The notes beneath the pieces are model-generated. The model was not told where the DNA came from and searched no databases. It worked only from the letters and a program-made list of their open reading frames with translations. Shown piece by piece: positions 48,993 to 59,442 of a DNA stretch of 64,000 nucleotides (the stretch's first letter is position 1; each line of letters opens with the position of its first letter). A program made the position numbers and the translations under genes. The DNA is from Poa pratensis (Eukaryota; Streptophyta; Magnoliopsida; Poales; Poaceae), in contig CAMZMU010000027.1 of the NCBI GenBank assembly GCA_947311845.1, forward strand, positions 26,213,548 to 26,277,547, in the 5' to 3' direction.

Positions 48993-49421
48993 CAAGTCGG
49001 CTCCATTCTCTCTGGAGCCGACCTCTGTTTAAATTTTTTTAATCCTTAGAAAAATTGTCAAACCAAAACATGTGGCGAAGAAAGTACACAAGTTCGGCTC
49101 CGACCTCTTTAACACCGACCTCAAGGGGTCAGATTTAGAAATAGTCTTGATTAAGGGTCACATATGTGTTTAGTTCGTCAAATAGGGCAGATTTCACAAA
49201 AAATACGGGATTCAAACGTGGTTTGCTACATCGATCGTGGCCTGGTAGCTGTAGCTCTCGCATGTGCTAGACTATTGGGCCGCAAAAGTAAAGGAAACAA
49301 CAATTAGGCTGGACTGCTGAACTATCGGGTTGCTGCCTTGCTGCTCGCTGAAACTGGCCCACTACAAAATGCCAAACTGATTGCAAAATTCGATATGTAT
49401 ATACGCAAACCCGATGTATCG

Positions 49422-49480
49422 CCTTCTGCGAGTCAGAGTTACGACTCGCCTGTGTATATTTTCTTAGTGGGCCGGCCCAT
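49422..49480. repeat. Left inner inverted-repeat arm
   Basis: CCTTCTGCGAGTCAGAGTTACGACTCGCCTGTGT matches the complement of 53284-53320 (...ACACAGGCGAGTCGTACCATAGTACTCGCCGAAGG) with a few changes. A second common block is GGGCC...CCCAT further in. Confidence 0.75.
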
Positions 49481-49514
49481 AAATTTTTATTCACAGAGAA
49501 AATTAACAAAATAA

Positions 49515-49590
49515 GCTAGCGGAGGGAATCGAACCTCCGACCCCCAGCGACCTGGACGGAATGCGCGGCCAATGGGCTACGCCCGTGTTG
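49515..49590 (-). repeat. tRNA-like sequence with Pol III box B (left, outward-facing)
   Basis: On the minus strand it reads A-box-like TAGCCCATTGG and a perfect B box GGTTCGATTCC (49525-49535). The acceptor ends do not pair as in a working tRNA, so it is tRNA-derived, not a tRNA gene. Confidence 0.55.
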
Positions 49591-49609
49591 GTGTTAAACC
49601 TCTTTTATT

Positions 49610-50450
49610 TACACTTATATTATTTATTGTTTTCTGTTTTCGCTACTTTTTCTTTTTCCTTTTTCTGTTTTCGTTTCTTTTTTCATTTCTGTTTCTGTTT
49701 TAGTTTCTAATTTCTTTTTCTTTTCTGTTTTTCTTTCTTTTCTTTTTTTTCTTTTCTTTTTTCGTTTCTTTTTTTGTTTCCGTTTTATTCTTTCTTTTTT
49801 ATGTTTTACTATTAATATAATTTTCTTTTCCTTTATTTGGAAAAGATTTTAATTTTAAAATTTGAACCATTTTCGTTTTTGTTTTTTTATTACATGAAAA
49901 TGGTTCTTTTTTGAAAATGGGTTTGATTTTTTAAAAATGGTTCCTTTTTAAAAAATGTTCCGCTTTAAAAAAAATCATCCGTTTTATTGAAAATGGTTCC
50001 ATTTTTAAAAAATTGTTCCACTTTTTTAAAAATGGTTCTGTTTTAAAAATGGTTCAAATGGTTCCTATTTTGAAAATGGTTCTTATTTAAATGATTTCGA
50101 TTTAAAAATGGTTTTAATTTTTGAAAATATTCCTTTTTGAAAAAAAATCCGATTTTTTGAATTAGGTTCCAATTTTTGAAATGTTCCTATTTACAAAATT
50201 GTTCTGCTTTTTACAAATGGTTTTGATTTTTTGAAAAATGTTTCCGATTTTAGAAAATGATTCTTTCTTTAAATGGTTTCGATTTAAAAAATGGTTTCAA
50301 CTTTAAAAAATGGTTCTTTTTTAAAACGGTTCTAATTTAAAAAATTGTTCTGCTTTTTTGAAAATGGTTCTGATTTTTAAAAAATGGTTCCATTTTAATA
50401 AATGGTTCCAGTTTTTGAAAATGATTCCTTTTTTTAAATGGTTTCGATTT
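49610..50450. repeat. T-rich low-complexity tract with AAAATGGTTC units
   Basis: First a CTTTT/TTTCTGTTTTCG-type pyrimidine tract (49610-49800). Then about 25 degenerate copies of a ~20-30-bp unit like TTTTAAAAATGGTTCCATTT follow. Confidence 0.85.
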
Positions 50451-51890
50451 TTGTATCGGCGGCATTTTTGGTTCAATGTAATTTTTGGTTCACTGTCATT
50501 TTTGTTTCAATATTAGTTTTGATTCACTGGTATTTTTGGTTCAACCAAGTTTTATTTCCTTTTCGGCTTAATATTATTTTTGGTTCACCGTCATTTCTGG
50601 TTCACCGTTATTTTTGGTTCACCGACATTTTTTGTTTAATATTATTTTTGGTTCTCCAGCATTTTTGGTTCACCGGGATTTTCGGTTCACCCAAATTTTA
50701 GTGCCTTTTCGGCTCACTGTTATTTACGATTCACGGTCATTTTAGGTTCGCTATTATTTTTGGTTCACCGACATTTAATATTATTTTTGGTTCTCTGGCA
50801 TTTTTGGTTCACCGTAATTTTTGGTTCATCTCAATTTTAGTTCCTTTTCTTTTCACCGGCATTTTTGGTTCCCCATTATTTTCGGTTCACCGTCATTTTT
50901 GGTTCACTATTATTTTTGGTTCACCGATATTTCTTGTTTAATATTATTTTTGGTTCTCCAGCATTTTTTGTTCACTGGAATTTTCGGTTCACCCAATTTT
51001 AGTGCCTTTTCAGCTCACTATTATTTACGGTTCACCGTCATTTTAGGTTCACTATTATTTTTGGTTCACCGACATTTAATATTATTTTTGGTTCTCTGAC
51101 ATTTTTGGTTCACTCTAATTTTTGGTTCACCTCAATTTTAGTTCCTTTTCTTTTCACCGGCATTTTTGGTTCCCCATTATTTTCGGTTCACCGTCATTTT
51201 TGGTTCACTATTATTTTTGGTTCACCGACATGTTTTGTTTAATATTATTTTTGGTTCTCCGGCATTTTTGGTTCACCAAAATTTTCGGTTCACCCAATTT
51301 TAGTGCCTTTTCGGCTCACTATTATTTATAGTTCACCATCATTTTAGGTTCACTAGTATTTTTTGATCACCGATATTTAATATTATTTTTGGTTCTCCAG
51401 CACTTTTAGTTCACCGTAATTTGCGGTTCACCCCATTTTATTTCCTTTTCGGTTCATCGGTATTTTTGGTTCCCTATTTTTTTTGGTTCACCGTCATTTT
51501 TGGTTCACTATTATTTTTGGTTCACCAACATTTTTTGTTTAATATTAGTTTTGGTTCTCCGGCATTTTTGGTTCACCGGAATTTTCGGTTCAACCAAATT
51601 TTAGTGCCTTTCTGGCTTACTATTATTTACAGTTCACCGTCATTTAGGTTCACTATTGTTTTTTGTTCACCGAAATGTAATATTATTTTTGGTTCTTCGG
51701 CATTTTTTGTTCACCATAATTTTCGGTTCACCCCAATTTTAGTTCTTTTTCTTTTCACCGGCATTTTGGGTTCCCTATTATTTTTGGTTCACTATTATTT
51801 TTGTTCACCGGTAATTTCAGTTCACTATTATTTTTGGTTCACCGGTAATTTTGGTTCACTGTTATTTTTGGTTCACCTGAATTTTAGTTT
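50450..51890. repeat. ATTTTTGGTTCACCG short-unit array with ~301-bp higher order
   Basis: About 60 copies of a ~20-bp unit (ATTTTTGGTTCACCGTCATT) run in one direction. They form larger repeats: GGTTCACCTCAATTTTAGTT-type marks recur near 50820 and 51125, about 301 bp apart, with a more diverged copy near 51425. The Phe/Trp/His-rich frames across it are an artefact of the unit. Confidence 0.9.
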
Positions 51891-52340
51891 TCGAAAATAG
51901 TTCAGATTTCGAAAAAAATTCAAATTGGAATATATATATCGAAAAATCTTCATATTATAAAAACGAAAAGGAAAAAGTAAATACAAACGTGCACTTTCAA
52001 GTTCAAAAAGAAATATTTTTGTAAGAAAAAACAAGCATGCACTTGTAACAATATTTTGAAAATGTTTCTTTTTTTGAAAATGGTTCCGATTTTCAAAATG
52101 TTCATATTTTAAAATGGTTCCAATTTTGAAAAATACTCATTTTTGAAAATGTTTAATTTTCCAATAAATATTTTTTAACAAAAAAGATAAATTTTAAAAG
52201 TTGAACGTTATTCGAATCTGTATAATTTTAAATTTAAACATTTATATCATCACAATATAAAAAATAAAGGAAAATGAAAAAGAAAAATGTGTGAGTAACA
52301 TGGTACAAGTACAGAATGTGCGTGTCATTTAACACGCGTC
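51891..52340. other. AT-rich stretch, no feature seen
   Basis: A few more degenerate AAAATGGTTCC words, otherwise unassigned. Confidence 0.5.
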
Positions 52341-53340
52341 AATCGTGGCGTATTGGTTAGGCACAGGGGCGGGCCCAGCTCAAGTCAAGGGTATTCAGTT
52401 GAATACCCAAATATTTTTACAAAATGTTGATATGTGATTTTTCTATGGTATAAATAATAACAATACTATCCTGTAATAAGACAAATGATGAAGCAATTGT
52501 CAATTGGTTAACACATATTGCAAAATCCTTAGTTTGAGAGTTCGAACCTCAAAGCTGCATTAATCTTTTCACAATTTTTCTTGCATGTATATGATTAGTA
52601 GTCCTTATTCTTTCTTTTATAATCATTTCTTTCCTTTACAAAACATTTTTATAATTTTGAATACCCACCCTCAAAATTCTGGGCCCGCCACTGGTTAGGC
52701 AGTTTGCTTTGTAGCTGCTTGGTGCGGGTTCGATTCCCAGTATCCGCAGGTTTCACATTTTTTGGAGAAAATGATTTGAACGAACGAAAAGTCCTGTAAA
52801 TGGGCCGTCGCGCTTGCTGGGCCTTCAGTGCGAGGAGCCGCACACAGGCGAGTCGTACCATAGTACTCGCCGAAGGTATATAGGGGAACCCCAGTATCCG
52901 CAATCGTGACGTATTGGTTAGGCAGTTTGCTTTGTAGCTGCTTGGTGCGGGTTCGATTCCCAGTATCCGTAGGTTTCACATTTTTTGGAGAAAACGATTC
53001 GAACGAACGAAAAGTCCTGTAAATGGGCCGTCGCGCTTGCTGGGCCTTCAGTGCGAGGAGCCGCACACAGGCGAGTCGTACCATAGTACTCGCCGAAGGT
53101 ATATAGGGGAACCCCAGTATCCGCAATCGTGATGTATTGGTTAGGCAGTTTGCTTTGTAGCTGCTTGGTGCGGGTTCGATTCCCAGTATCCGCTGGTTTC
53201 ACATTTTTTGGAGAAAACGATTCGAACAACGAAAAGTCCTGTAAATGGGCCGTCGCGCTTGCTGGGCCTTCAGTGCGAGGAGCCGCACACAGGCGAGTCG
53301 TACCATAGTACTCGCCGAAGGTATATAGGGGAACCCCGTA
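52341..53340 (+). repeat. Three 223-bp tandem units, each with a tRNA-like head
   Basis: Units start AATCGTG(G/A)CGTATTGGTTAGG at 52341, 52902 and 53125. B boxes GGTTCGATTCC lie at 52727, 52950 and 53173, exactly 223 bp apart. Unit 1 is longer only because a hAT element (330 bp plus 8-bp duplication) sits in it. Each unit ends with the inverted-repeat arm ACAGGCGAGTCGTACCATAG. The reverse-strand frames are not genes. Confidence 0.92.
52364..52693. mobile_element. Non-autonomous hAT element (330 bp)
   Basis: Ends CAGGGGCGGGCCCAG and CTGGGCCCGCCACTG are imperfect inverted repeats. The 8-bp target duplication GTTAGGCA (52356-52363 and 52694-52701) is perfect. No transposase is encoded. Confidence 0.92.
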
Positions 53341-53863
53341 CATACATACTTGGCAGCATGAAATCGGGGGCCCTGTTCCGTCGATCACTTTGCACATGGC
53401 CATCGACGGGCCTGGTGAGGTACATGATCAGGTTGCCTTGCACGCCGTAGAACCCCACCCGCTCCACGAACTCCACCGCTGCAGAGGGCCAAGGTGGTGA
53501 AACAATTAGCTGTGGGCAGTGGAAGGTGCGTGTTGGCGCGGGACTTGGGAAGGCGTACCGATGAGGAAGAGGGCGGTCGGCCATCCGCCGTGGCCGCCGG
53601 ATTTGTTGGTGGTCGACGGATCACCGTGAGGTAGGAGCGCGCCAGAGTCCATTCCTTCCAGTCTGGTGAGTGTTTGTTTGGCCTGAGTGGGGATGTTCTG
53701 CTGTCCATGACATATCATGTACTACTACGTAGTTCTCAGGCCGTTCTTCAGATTTTGGGGACGGGACGAAACTATACCCTGGGCCCTCAAATAAACGTAA
53801 AATCATAATCAACATATGTATATATAAAATGTGTCCGGTTGCAAGGGTGGAGCACGGTGATTT

Positions 53864-54198
53864 GGAGGACGAGCTCCACAGAGCTCTTTTTTTGAAGAAA
53901 AAAAACAAAAAACAAAAACGGCATTTTAAGTTTCCAAAAAATGTGAAACAAATCCTAGACGTAGAACATGATTATGTATACCATTGTGCATAATACCAAT
54001 GTAAAATATTGTGTTATTTGGTCTATGTAAAAATAACAAAATTCTGGATCTGAGATGTGATTCGAAAAGTTTTAAATTTGTCATGATTTATCATTTTAGA
54101 ATGGTCATTGTCAACGTTTAGGAATTTTCGCAGCATTTTTGGAAACTTTAAAATATTGATTTTAAAAAAAAAAAAACAGGCTGCGTGGAGCTCGTCCT
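53864..54198. repeat. Fold-back or MITE-like element
   Basis: GGACGAGCTCCAC (53867-53879) and GTGGAGCTCGTCC (54185-54197) are perfect inverted repeats around ~305 bp of A/T-rich DNA. Inner TTTCCAAAAAATG and CATTTTTGGAAA also pair. Confidence 0.75.
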
Positions 54199-54524
54199 TC
54201 AAAAGAACTTTCCGGGGCAAAACTGCATAGAGCGTCCACATGGGGCAACCTATTTTCTCATCTCCTGACTCAACATGGTGCGCCGGCACGGCCACAGGTG
54301 TCTGCCATCCTCGAAGGAGGTTCCAATATTAGGATATTAGGCAATATCGATTTACTGGTATTGTAAAAAGTTCCATTTTAGTTTAATATGTCAATGTATT
54401 ATGTAGAATAACTCAAGTTAATTATTAGCATAATGTTACAATAAAGTGTAGTAATATGATCATGTAGCTAACTTGCCGCTTGTAGAAGCAAAGAAGAAGT
54501 GCACCTAAACACTATTTTGAGGAG

Positions 54525-54615
54525 TGGTATCATTGTATCATACTATCATGTGAGGTGTGGTATAACCAGATTTTTCACCGGAGCATATCTAGTGATACCA
54601 CATCTCACGTGATAC
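54525..54615. repeat. Small inverted repeat
   Basis: GTGGTATCATTGTATC...GTGAGGTGTGGTAT pairs imperfectly with GTGATACCACATCTCACGTGATACCAC. Probably a MITE remnant. Confidence 0.5.
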
Positions 54616-54619
54616 CACA

Positions 54620-55330
54620 AATATGGGGTCTTTTTCCCAGTGCTCTTCACTCGCCCCATGCCCTTTCTTGAGAGCTTCTCCAGCGCCGCCCCCAGTTCCT
54701 TCTACTAGTACTATTAGGAGTAGTTGTGTATTTAGGTTTCGGTGTTCTGCCGGTCTTCGGCTCGTGTCGGGAGGTGGGCGTTGGGTACGTCAGGGCGGAT
54801 CCGTTGCTAGTTGGTGGAGCTTCTGCTCGTCGTGGTGTTGCGGTGGTCAGAACCGGAGGCAATGGGAAGGAGATCTATCAGCACCTCTGTAAATAAAGTC
54901 CTTTTCTCCGGTAGGCTCGACGAGGGTGGCCATGGTACGATGCTTTTATCCTCCACACATGGTGATTTGGAGGAGGAAGGTCTGGTTCCGTGAGCTGTGG
55001 TGAGGCGAGTTGGCGACAGGGAGGTGCGAAGCTTCTCTAGGGAGACATCACATGTTTTGTTGTCGCGCCTGATGGTCTAAATGTGGCTACTCCCACCTCC
55101 TTCGTCGGCTTCAGTTTTTCCTAGCCGATAAGAACATGCAATGTTCAACCTCCGGGCTACCATGCACAGTTGGAGGCCCCTATGCCCAACAAAGCGGTTG
55201 GCTGTGCTACGAAGCTCCGCCGTGGTGGAGAAAGAGCTGGACCCGATGGCGTTTTCCAGTTTAGATCTGGGTTCCTTTATGTAAAATGGTGTGGACCTCG
55301 TTGTAATTGTTTATTTTCTTCTGGTCCTGG
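54620..55330 (+). mobile_element. Possible LINE-derived retroposon fragment
   Basis: The tail 'GATCTGGGTTCC...GTGTGGACCTCGTTGTAATTGTTTATTTTC' and the GT-rich body resemble 3' parts of grass LINE transcripts. No protein motif and no target duplication are seen, so this is weak. Confidence 0.3.
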
Positions 55331-56372
55331 TGAAATTTGCAACTCCACTCACGCCTATGAAATTTGCAAGTTTCAAAAATTCCTATATATATTTGCGGGT
55401 GTTCACAAGATGTTTCTATACATTCCCTAAAATTTGCAAAATCAAATTCAAAATACACACTAATAAAAAAACAAATTCATCATGAATAGTGTCACAAAAA
55501 AAATGACAGGCTAACTGGCATGCAGTGCTAAGGAGGATGCAGGAGAAAAGGCATGATAATTTCGTACATAAAAACCTAGCTAGGTACAGACATTCACATA
55601 TAAATCGGTGCCGCCAACGTGAAACTTAAATTGTGCATGTCTTTACACGGCAAGACGTCGCCGGTATTTACCAAGCTTACCGTAGGCTTCGATAGAGCCA
55701 TAAGGTCATACATACAAGGGACCTAGGTTCTCCTACCGGGGCGGACATCCCTCTTGCCCCCTCTAGGGCCGTCTCTTCTACTTCTTCAGTACTATACCAG
55801 TTAATTTTGCAAAATGGATGAGATGAGACACATGCAACTAATTGCTCGTGCAATCCCTATTATATTTCGTCTTCTTATTTATTTTTCTGATAACAAACAA
55901 TGTGAAATAATTCATGGGTGTTTGTATGCTATATCCTTTCTATTATCAAGTGATACATAAAAAATATGACTATTTATGACATACAATACATGACCACAAA
56001 AGATTTGGATAAATAGTAATATTGATAAATAGCATGCACATAGTTGTCCACCTGTTCACACAAATACATTTTTTTCTTTGGACTAAACTGTAGAACCACC
56101 AGACACGAGTAAAATCATCAACTCGGTAATTGAACATGTATAAGCACAATATGCAAGTCAATTTAAAGCTTAAAACCAGCAAAGACTCTTTCAGTACATC
56201 ATTTTTAGAATCTTGTGTGTCTGTTACCCTATTGTTGATCAGCTTTTACCATTGGGTTCCTTGTGACAAATTTTCAAAACTTTGATATGTTTCAAGATTT
56301 TTTTTAATATTAATAAAGTAATAGTCACTTGCTTACCATGTTATATACATGTTGTTAGCTACTTAATTAACA
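55331..56372. other. AT-rich intergenic DNA, no gene seen
   Basis: No domain, repeat boundary or RNA gene is recognised. Confidence 0.5.
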
Positions 56373-57069
56373 TGTTCCTGAACATCATTCCCAAATGGTA
56401 TTGGTATCGTGGTGTCGATATCGTGGTCCCCAAGGAACCCCGAACTCCATGCGTGTGGGCTACCTCCCTGCCTCCAGAAGAATCCTGGGCCCCGGCAACG
56501 GACCCCATGTGTCAAGAAGCGTCGAGAAATACAAGATCTATCTACCCGGGGTGTTCCTGGGGAGCGGGAAGGACGATCAACGCCTTCGAGGCCAGCGGCG
56601 GCAACCAACACGTATCCCCTCAACAAGAAGGACACATGAAGCCCCGGTAAGACCCGGGACTGGACCGGCGCCCGCTCTCTGCGGCTCCTGCCTGCAGCAG
56701 AGGTTGTTTGTCGGGCACGACAAGCTCGACAGGCATTTGACAAGACCAGACACGCCGTCCACAGGCGGAGCACACGGCATGCGGACAGCACGGCGCCACC
56801 AATGCCACCTCGACACGCGCCCTGCCCCAGTGGCGCGCTTGCATGATGACCGTTTTGGTATCCCCTTATTATATAAAAGGAGGACCGTGGTGAGTAGAAA
56901 AGGTGGGAGGATGGTCCAGAAGCGACAAGCGGCACTCCATCCAAGCGGTACCCAGACTTGGGGGATGGAGGAAGGGGAGCACCTCGGGAAGCTGAGTGCT
57001 TACCTTCCACCTAGTCCCGAGAAGAGAGAAGGAGAGTGTTCCCCACCATTGTAACCCGACACCATCTCA

Positions 57070-58269
57070 CACTAGTAGGAAAACCCTTTTTAGTGGCGCA
57101 ACTATTTAGAATTCTGTGGAGCACGGTGGGTGCGCCACAGAATCGTCGCCGCAAAAATATAAATTATGTGGCGCACGCACAGGTGCGCCACAGAACGGCC
57201 ACTTTTCTGTGGCGCACTCCCAACCATGCGCCACAAATAGCTTTTTTTAGGTTTAAAAAAAGGGGGAGCCCGAGGTCCTGGTGAACCCGACCAGGCAGCT
57301 GTGGCGGCGGCAGGGGCTCGCCGGCCCTTGTGTGTGCGTGGTGCTGTGTGTGTGCTATGTGGTGGAGATAGATCGAGGGAGGAGGATAGGACGATAGAGA
57401 GAGAACGGGTTGTGGTGTGTGGTTGCGTGTGTGGCGGCGTCGACGGCCACGTCCTTGTGCGAGAGTAGCGGGATGGTGGCTGCCTGCACGGGCGTGCACT
57501 GCTGGAAGCAGCCGCGCTTCAGGGCCTCCACCACCAACGTGGAGAGGGCGGGGACAGCTCCGAGAAACGCTGCTCCGTCAGCGCGCGCTTTTTCCTGGCG
57601 GCGGGATCCTGGTAGCTTTCCCTTGGCAGTAGGTCCGGCGATGGGCAACGGCGGCGATTCCAGCAGCAGAAGCTCGTGGATCGACCTTGTGCTGGCGTCG
57701 GATGTGGTGGCGCTGGCGGGGTTTGAATCGGGGCCGCGCGTGAGGATATGGGAGAGGGCGGAGTAGAGGGTGGGTGGGGAGGATGGAGTAGAGGGTGGGT
57801 GGGGAGGGCGACGGTCCGGTGATGGCGAGATGCACCGCGGGCGGTGTGGGAGAGAAAGGGGATCGAGGACAAGTCATGTGCGTTGGTGCGTGAGAGAAGA
57901 AAGGAGAGAGAAGGAGTGGTGCGTACGTGGTGCGTTGGTGGCCACGGGCATGGGTTTGACCAGATCTAAGAGAAGCAGGAGAGAGAAACCAGATCTGAGA
58001 TATGGTAATTTGATTTTTTTTAATTGCTATCTGTGGCGCATGCAACAATATGCGCCACAGAAAGTAATATTTTTGTGGCGCATGAGACATCTGACCGCAT
58101 GCGCCACAGAAATATGACTTTTGTGGCGCATTTAGTTTTCGTACGCCACATAATTCCATATTTCTGTGGCGCATGCAAAACAATGCGCCACAGAAATTAT
58201 TTCTGTGGCGCATGGCTATTTCGTGCGCCACAAAAAGTGAATCCACAGAAAGGCAGTTTCCTACTAGTG
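57070..58269. mobile_element. Mini-CACTA element (1.2 kb) carrying a captured gene fragment
   Basis: Inverted ends CACTAGTAGGAAAA / TTTCCTACTAGTG and a 3-bp target duplication TCA (57067-57069 and 58270-58272). Subterminal CTGTGGCGCA(T/C)G and GCGCCACAGAA motifs repeat at both ends (57110-57240 and 58030-58240). No transposase. The middle holds a helicase gene fragment. Its motifs differ from the large CACTA, so it is another family. Confidence 0.92.
57430..57581 (-). pseudogene. Captured DEAD-box RNA helicase fragment (RH18-like)
   Basis: Minus strand: 'ALTEQRFSELSPP' (57581-57543), then after a frameshift 'LSTLVVEALKRG' and '[20 protein letters not shown]' to 57430. This is the Q-motif region and the lead into motif I of a DEAD-box helicase. 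From memory it fits plant RH18 (Spb4-type, ribosome biogenesis): 'ALTxxRFSxLxPPLS..[41 protein letters not shown]'. The Walker GSGKT is absent because the copy ends at what may be an exon edge. It is a transduplicated exon piece and not functional. Confidence 0.7.
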
Positions 58270-58662
58270 TCAATACATCCATACATGCAGGACGTTGGGT
58301 ATTACACGACAACGCGGCCTGAACCTGGGTAACAACCTTGAGTCCATGAGTCTTTCCCCGGGAATCGAACCTGAAGTGCCTCGCGCCATCCTACCGAACA
58401 AATTGGGGGTGCCCCGCATCCCCGGTGTCTGCGTTCCGATATGTGACACGTGGATGCCATCAGGGGTATCTCGCACTGAAGGTAGAACGTGGGGTAAGAT
58501 GAAAAGCCGTCCGGGTCGAGATTGTACACGGTGATTTACCCACCTTCAGGTTACACGGCGGTGGCGGAACTCTGCGTGCTTATATAGTTCAATATAAGAA
58601 AAAATAGCCATGAACATGTTACAACGAGTATGAGATTATGTGTAGTCCTAAGGCTAACATAT

Positions 58663-59442
58663 TGATACGTCTCAAACGTATCTATAATTTTTGATGTTCC
58701 ATGTTGATATTATGCCTATTGTTACATGTTTTATATACACATCACATCATTTTTACACATTTTCTTGGACTAACCTATTAACAAGATGCCACAGTGCCAG
58801 TTCATGTTTTATGATGTTTTCCGTTTCAGAAAAGGTAGTCGGGGAATATTCTCGGAATTGGACGAAAATCAACGGAGGTCAATATTTCACCGACACGTCC
58901 ACGGAGTCCAAAGGGGAGACGGAGACGCCAGAGGGCGGCCACACCACCTAGGGCGTGGCCCCCATCCAATTCGCGCCGAGGGGTGGTGTGGGCCCCTCGG
59001 TTGCCCTCCGACGCCGTCCCTTCGCCTATTTATTCCTCCTACCCCGAAAACCCTAAAGCACCGAAGGATTTCTCTAGAAAAGCTCTGTAGCGCCACCGCC
59101 ACCAAAAACCCTAATTCGGGGACAGAAGTCTCTGTTCCGGCACCCTGCCGGGACGGGGAAGTACCCCCGGAGCCATCTTCATCGCCATTTCTGCCTCCCG
59201 TGATGAGGAGGGAGTAGTTCTTCATCGAGGCTGACGGCTCATGCTGGTAGCTATGTGGTTTATCTCTCTCTCTCTCATGGTGTGATCTATTTGTGATCAT
59301 GAGCATTGTAATCTAGGTTGAACTCATAGATGTTTTTCTCCTTCATTATGTTATGATTATGCTACTCAAGTGGTTTTATCAATGTAATCTCCGGAGTCAC
59401 CTTTGTCCCACGGTGCGAATGTGACAGTGCGCGTGTGATGCA
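58663..59442 (+). repeat. Truncated gypsy LTR (pooid type)
   Basis: Starts TGATACGTCTCAAACGTATC, a familiar opening of wheat/barley gypsy LTRs, and contains 'CGCCTATTTATTCCTCC...AAACCCTA'. It is cut at 59442 where the next LTR starts. Its own end is not seen. Confidence 0.7.

Larger units (their letters stand above)
48278..53413. mobile_element. 5.14-kb composite insertion in NPF exon 2
   Basis: GGTGAGGTACA stands at both edges (48267-48277 and 53414-53424); taking the insert and one copy away restores exon 2 to exactly 218 nt. An 11-bp duplication is in the range of Mutator-like elements (9-11 bp). The outermost bases are not a clear terminal inverted repeat. Inside are a 100-bp tandem duplication, an inner inverted-repeat pair (49422-49480 and 53240-53320), tRNA-like boxes, a T-rich array, a hAT element and 223-bp tandem units. 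No transposase is recognisable. Confidence 0.7.
46188..53652 (-). pseudogene. Second NPF transporter gene, broken
   Basis: Collinear with the intact NPF gene. Exon 1 is 53652-53559 (MDSGALLPHGD...WPTALFLI). Exon 2 is split into 53478-53414 (65 nt, with the ExxER motif V-EFVER-VGFYG) and 48266-48114 (153 nt, 'GPLGLSTAATAASVNAWSG'); 65+153 equals the 218-nt exon 2 of the intact gene. Exon 3 is 47787-47297, 491 nt as in the intact gene ('GFHKPNAQALGADQF'). Then only ~35 nt separate exon 3 from 'VVLKLLPIWMTTVV' of exon 4, so intron 3 and about 30 codons are deleted. Exon 4 stops early at a TAG (46623) one helix before its end; the lost tail 'VLVFLYFARGYVYTTK' follows. Immediately beyond lies a second partial exon 4 (46188 to about 46571). 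Confidence 0.88.
56373..58560 (+). repeat. LTR-like sequence split by a mini-CACTA (solo or truncated LTR)
   Basis: TATATAAAAGG (56870-56880) is a clear promoter box. The downstream part ('...TTGTAACCCGACACCATCTCA', resuming 'ATACATCCATACATGCAGGACG...GAACCTGGGTAA' after 58272) looks like the R/U5 part of a grass LTR. Start and end are not certain, and there is no internal coding region beside it. Confidence 0.45.

Noticed and set aside
50438..51900. Phe/Trp/His-rich plus frames
   Set aside because: They come from translating the GGTTCACCG short-unit array; no start context or conservation.
49515..53190. tRNA genes at the B boxes
   Set aside because: The B box is perfect, but acceptor stems do not pair and anticodon loops are the wrong size, so they are tRNA-derived repeats.
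53401..53652. A separate third NPF gene start at 53.5 kb
   Set aside because: Its 65-nt exon piece plus the 153-nt piece at 48.1 kb makes exactly one exon 2, so it belongs to the second NPF gene.
56395..57054. 219-codon plus frame and its 215-codon antisense
   Set aside because: They lie in an LTR-like sequence with a promoter; no domain, and both strands are open because of composition.
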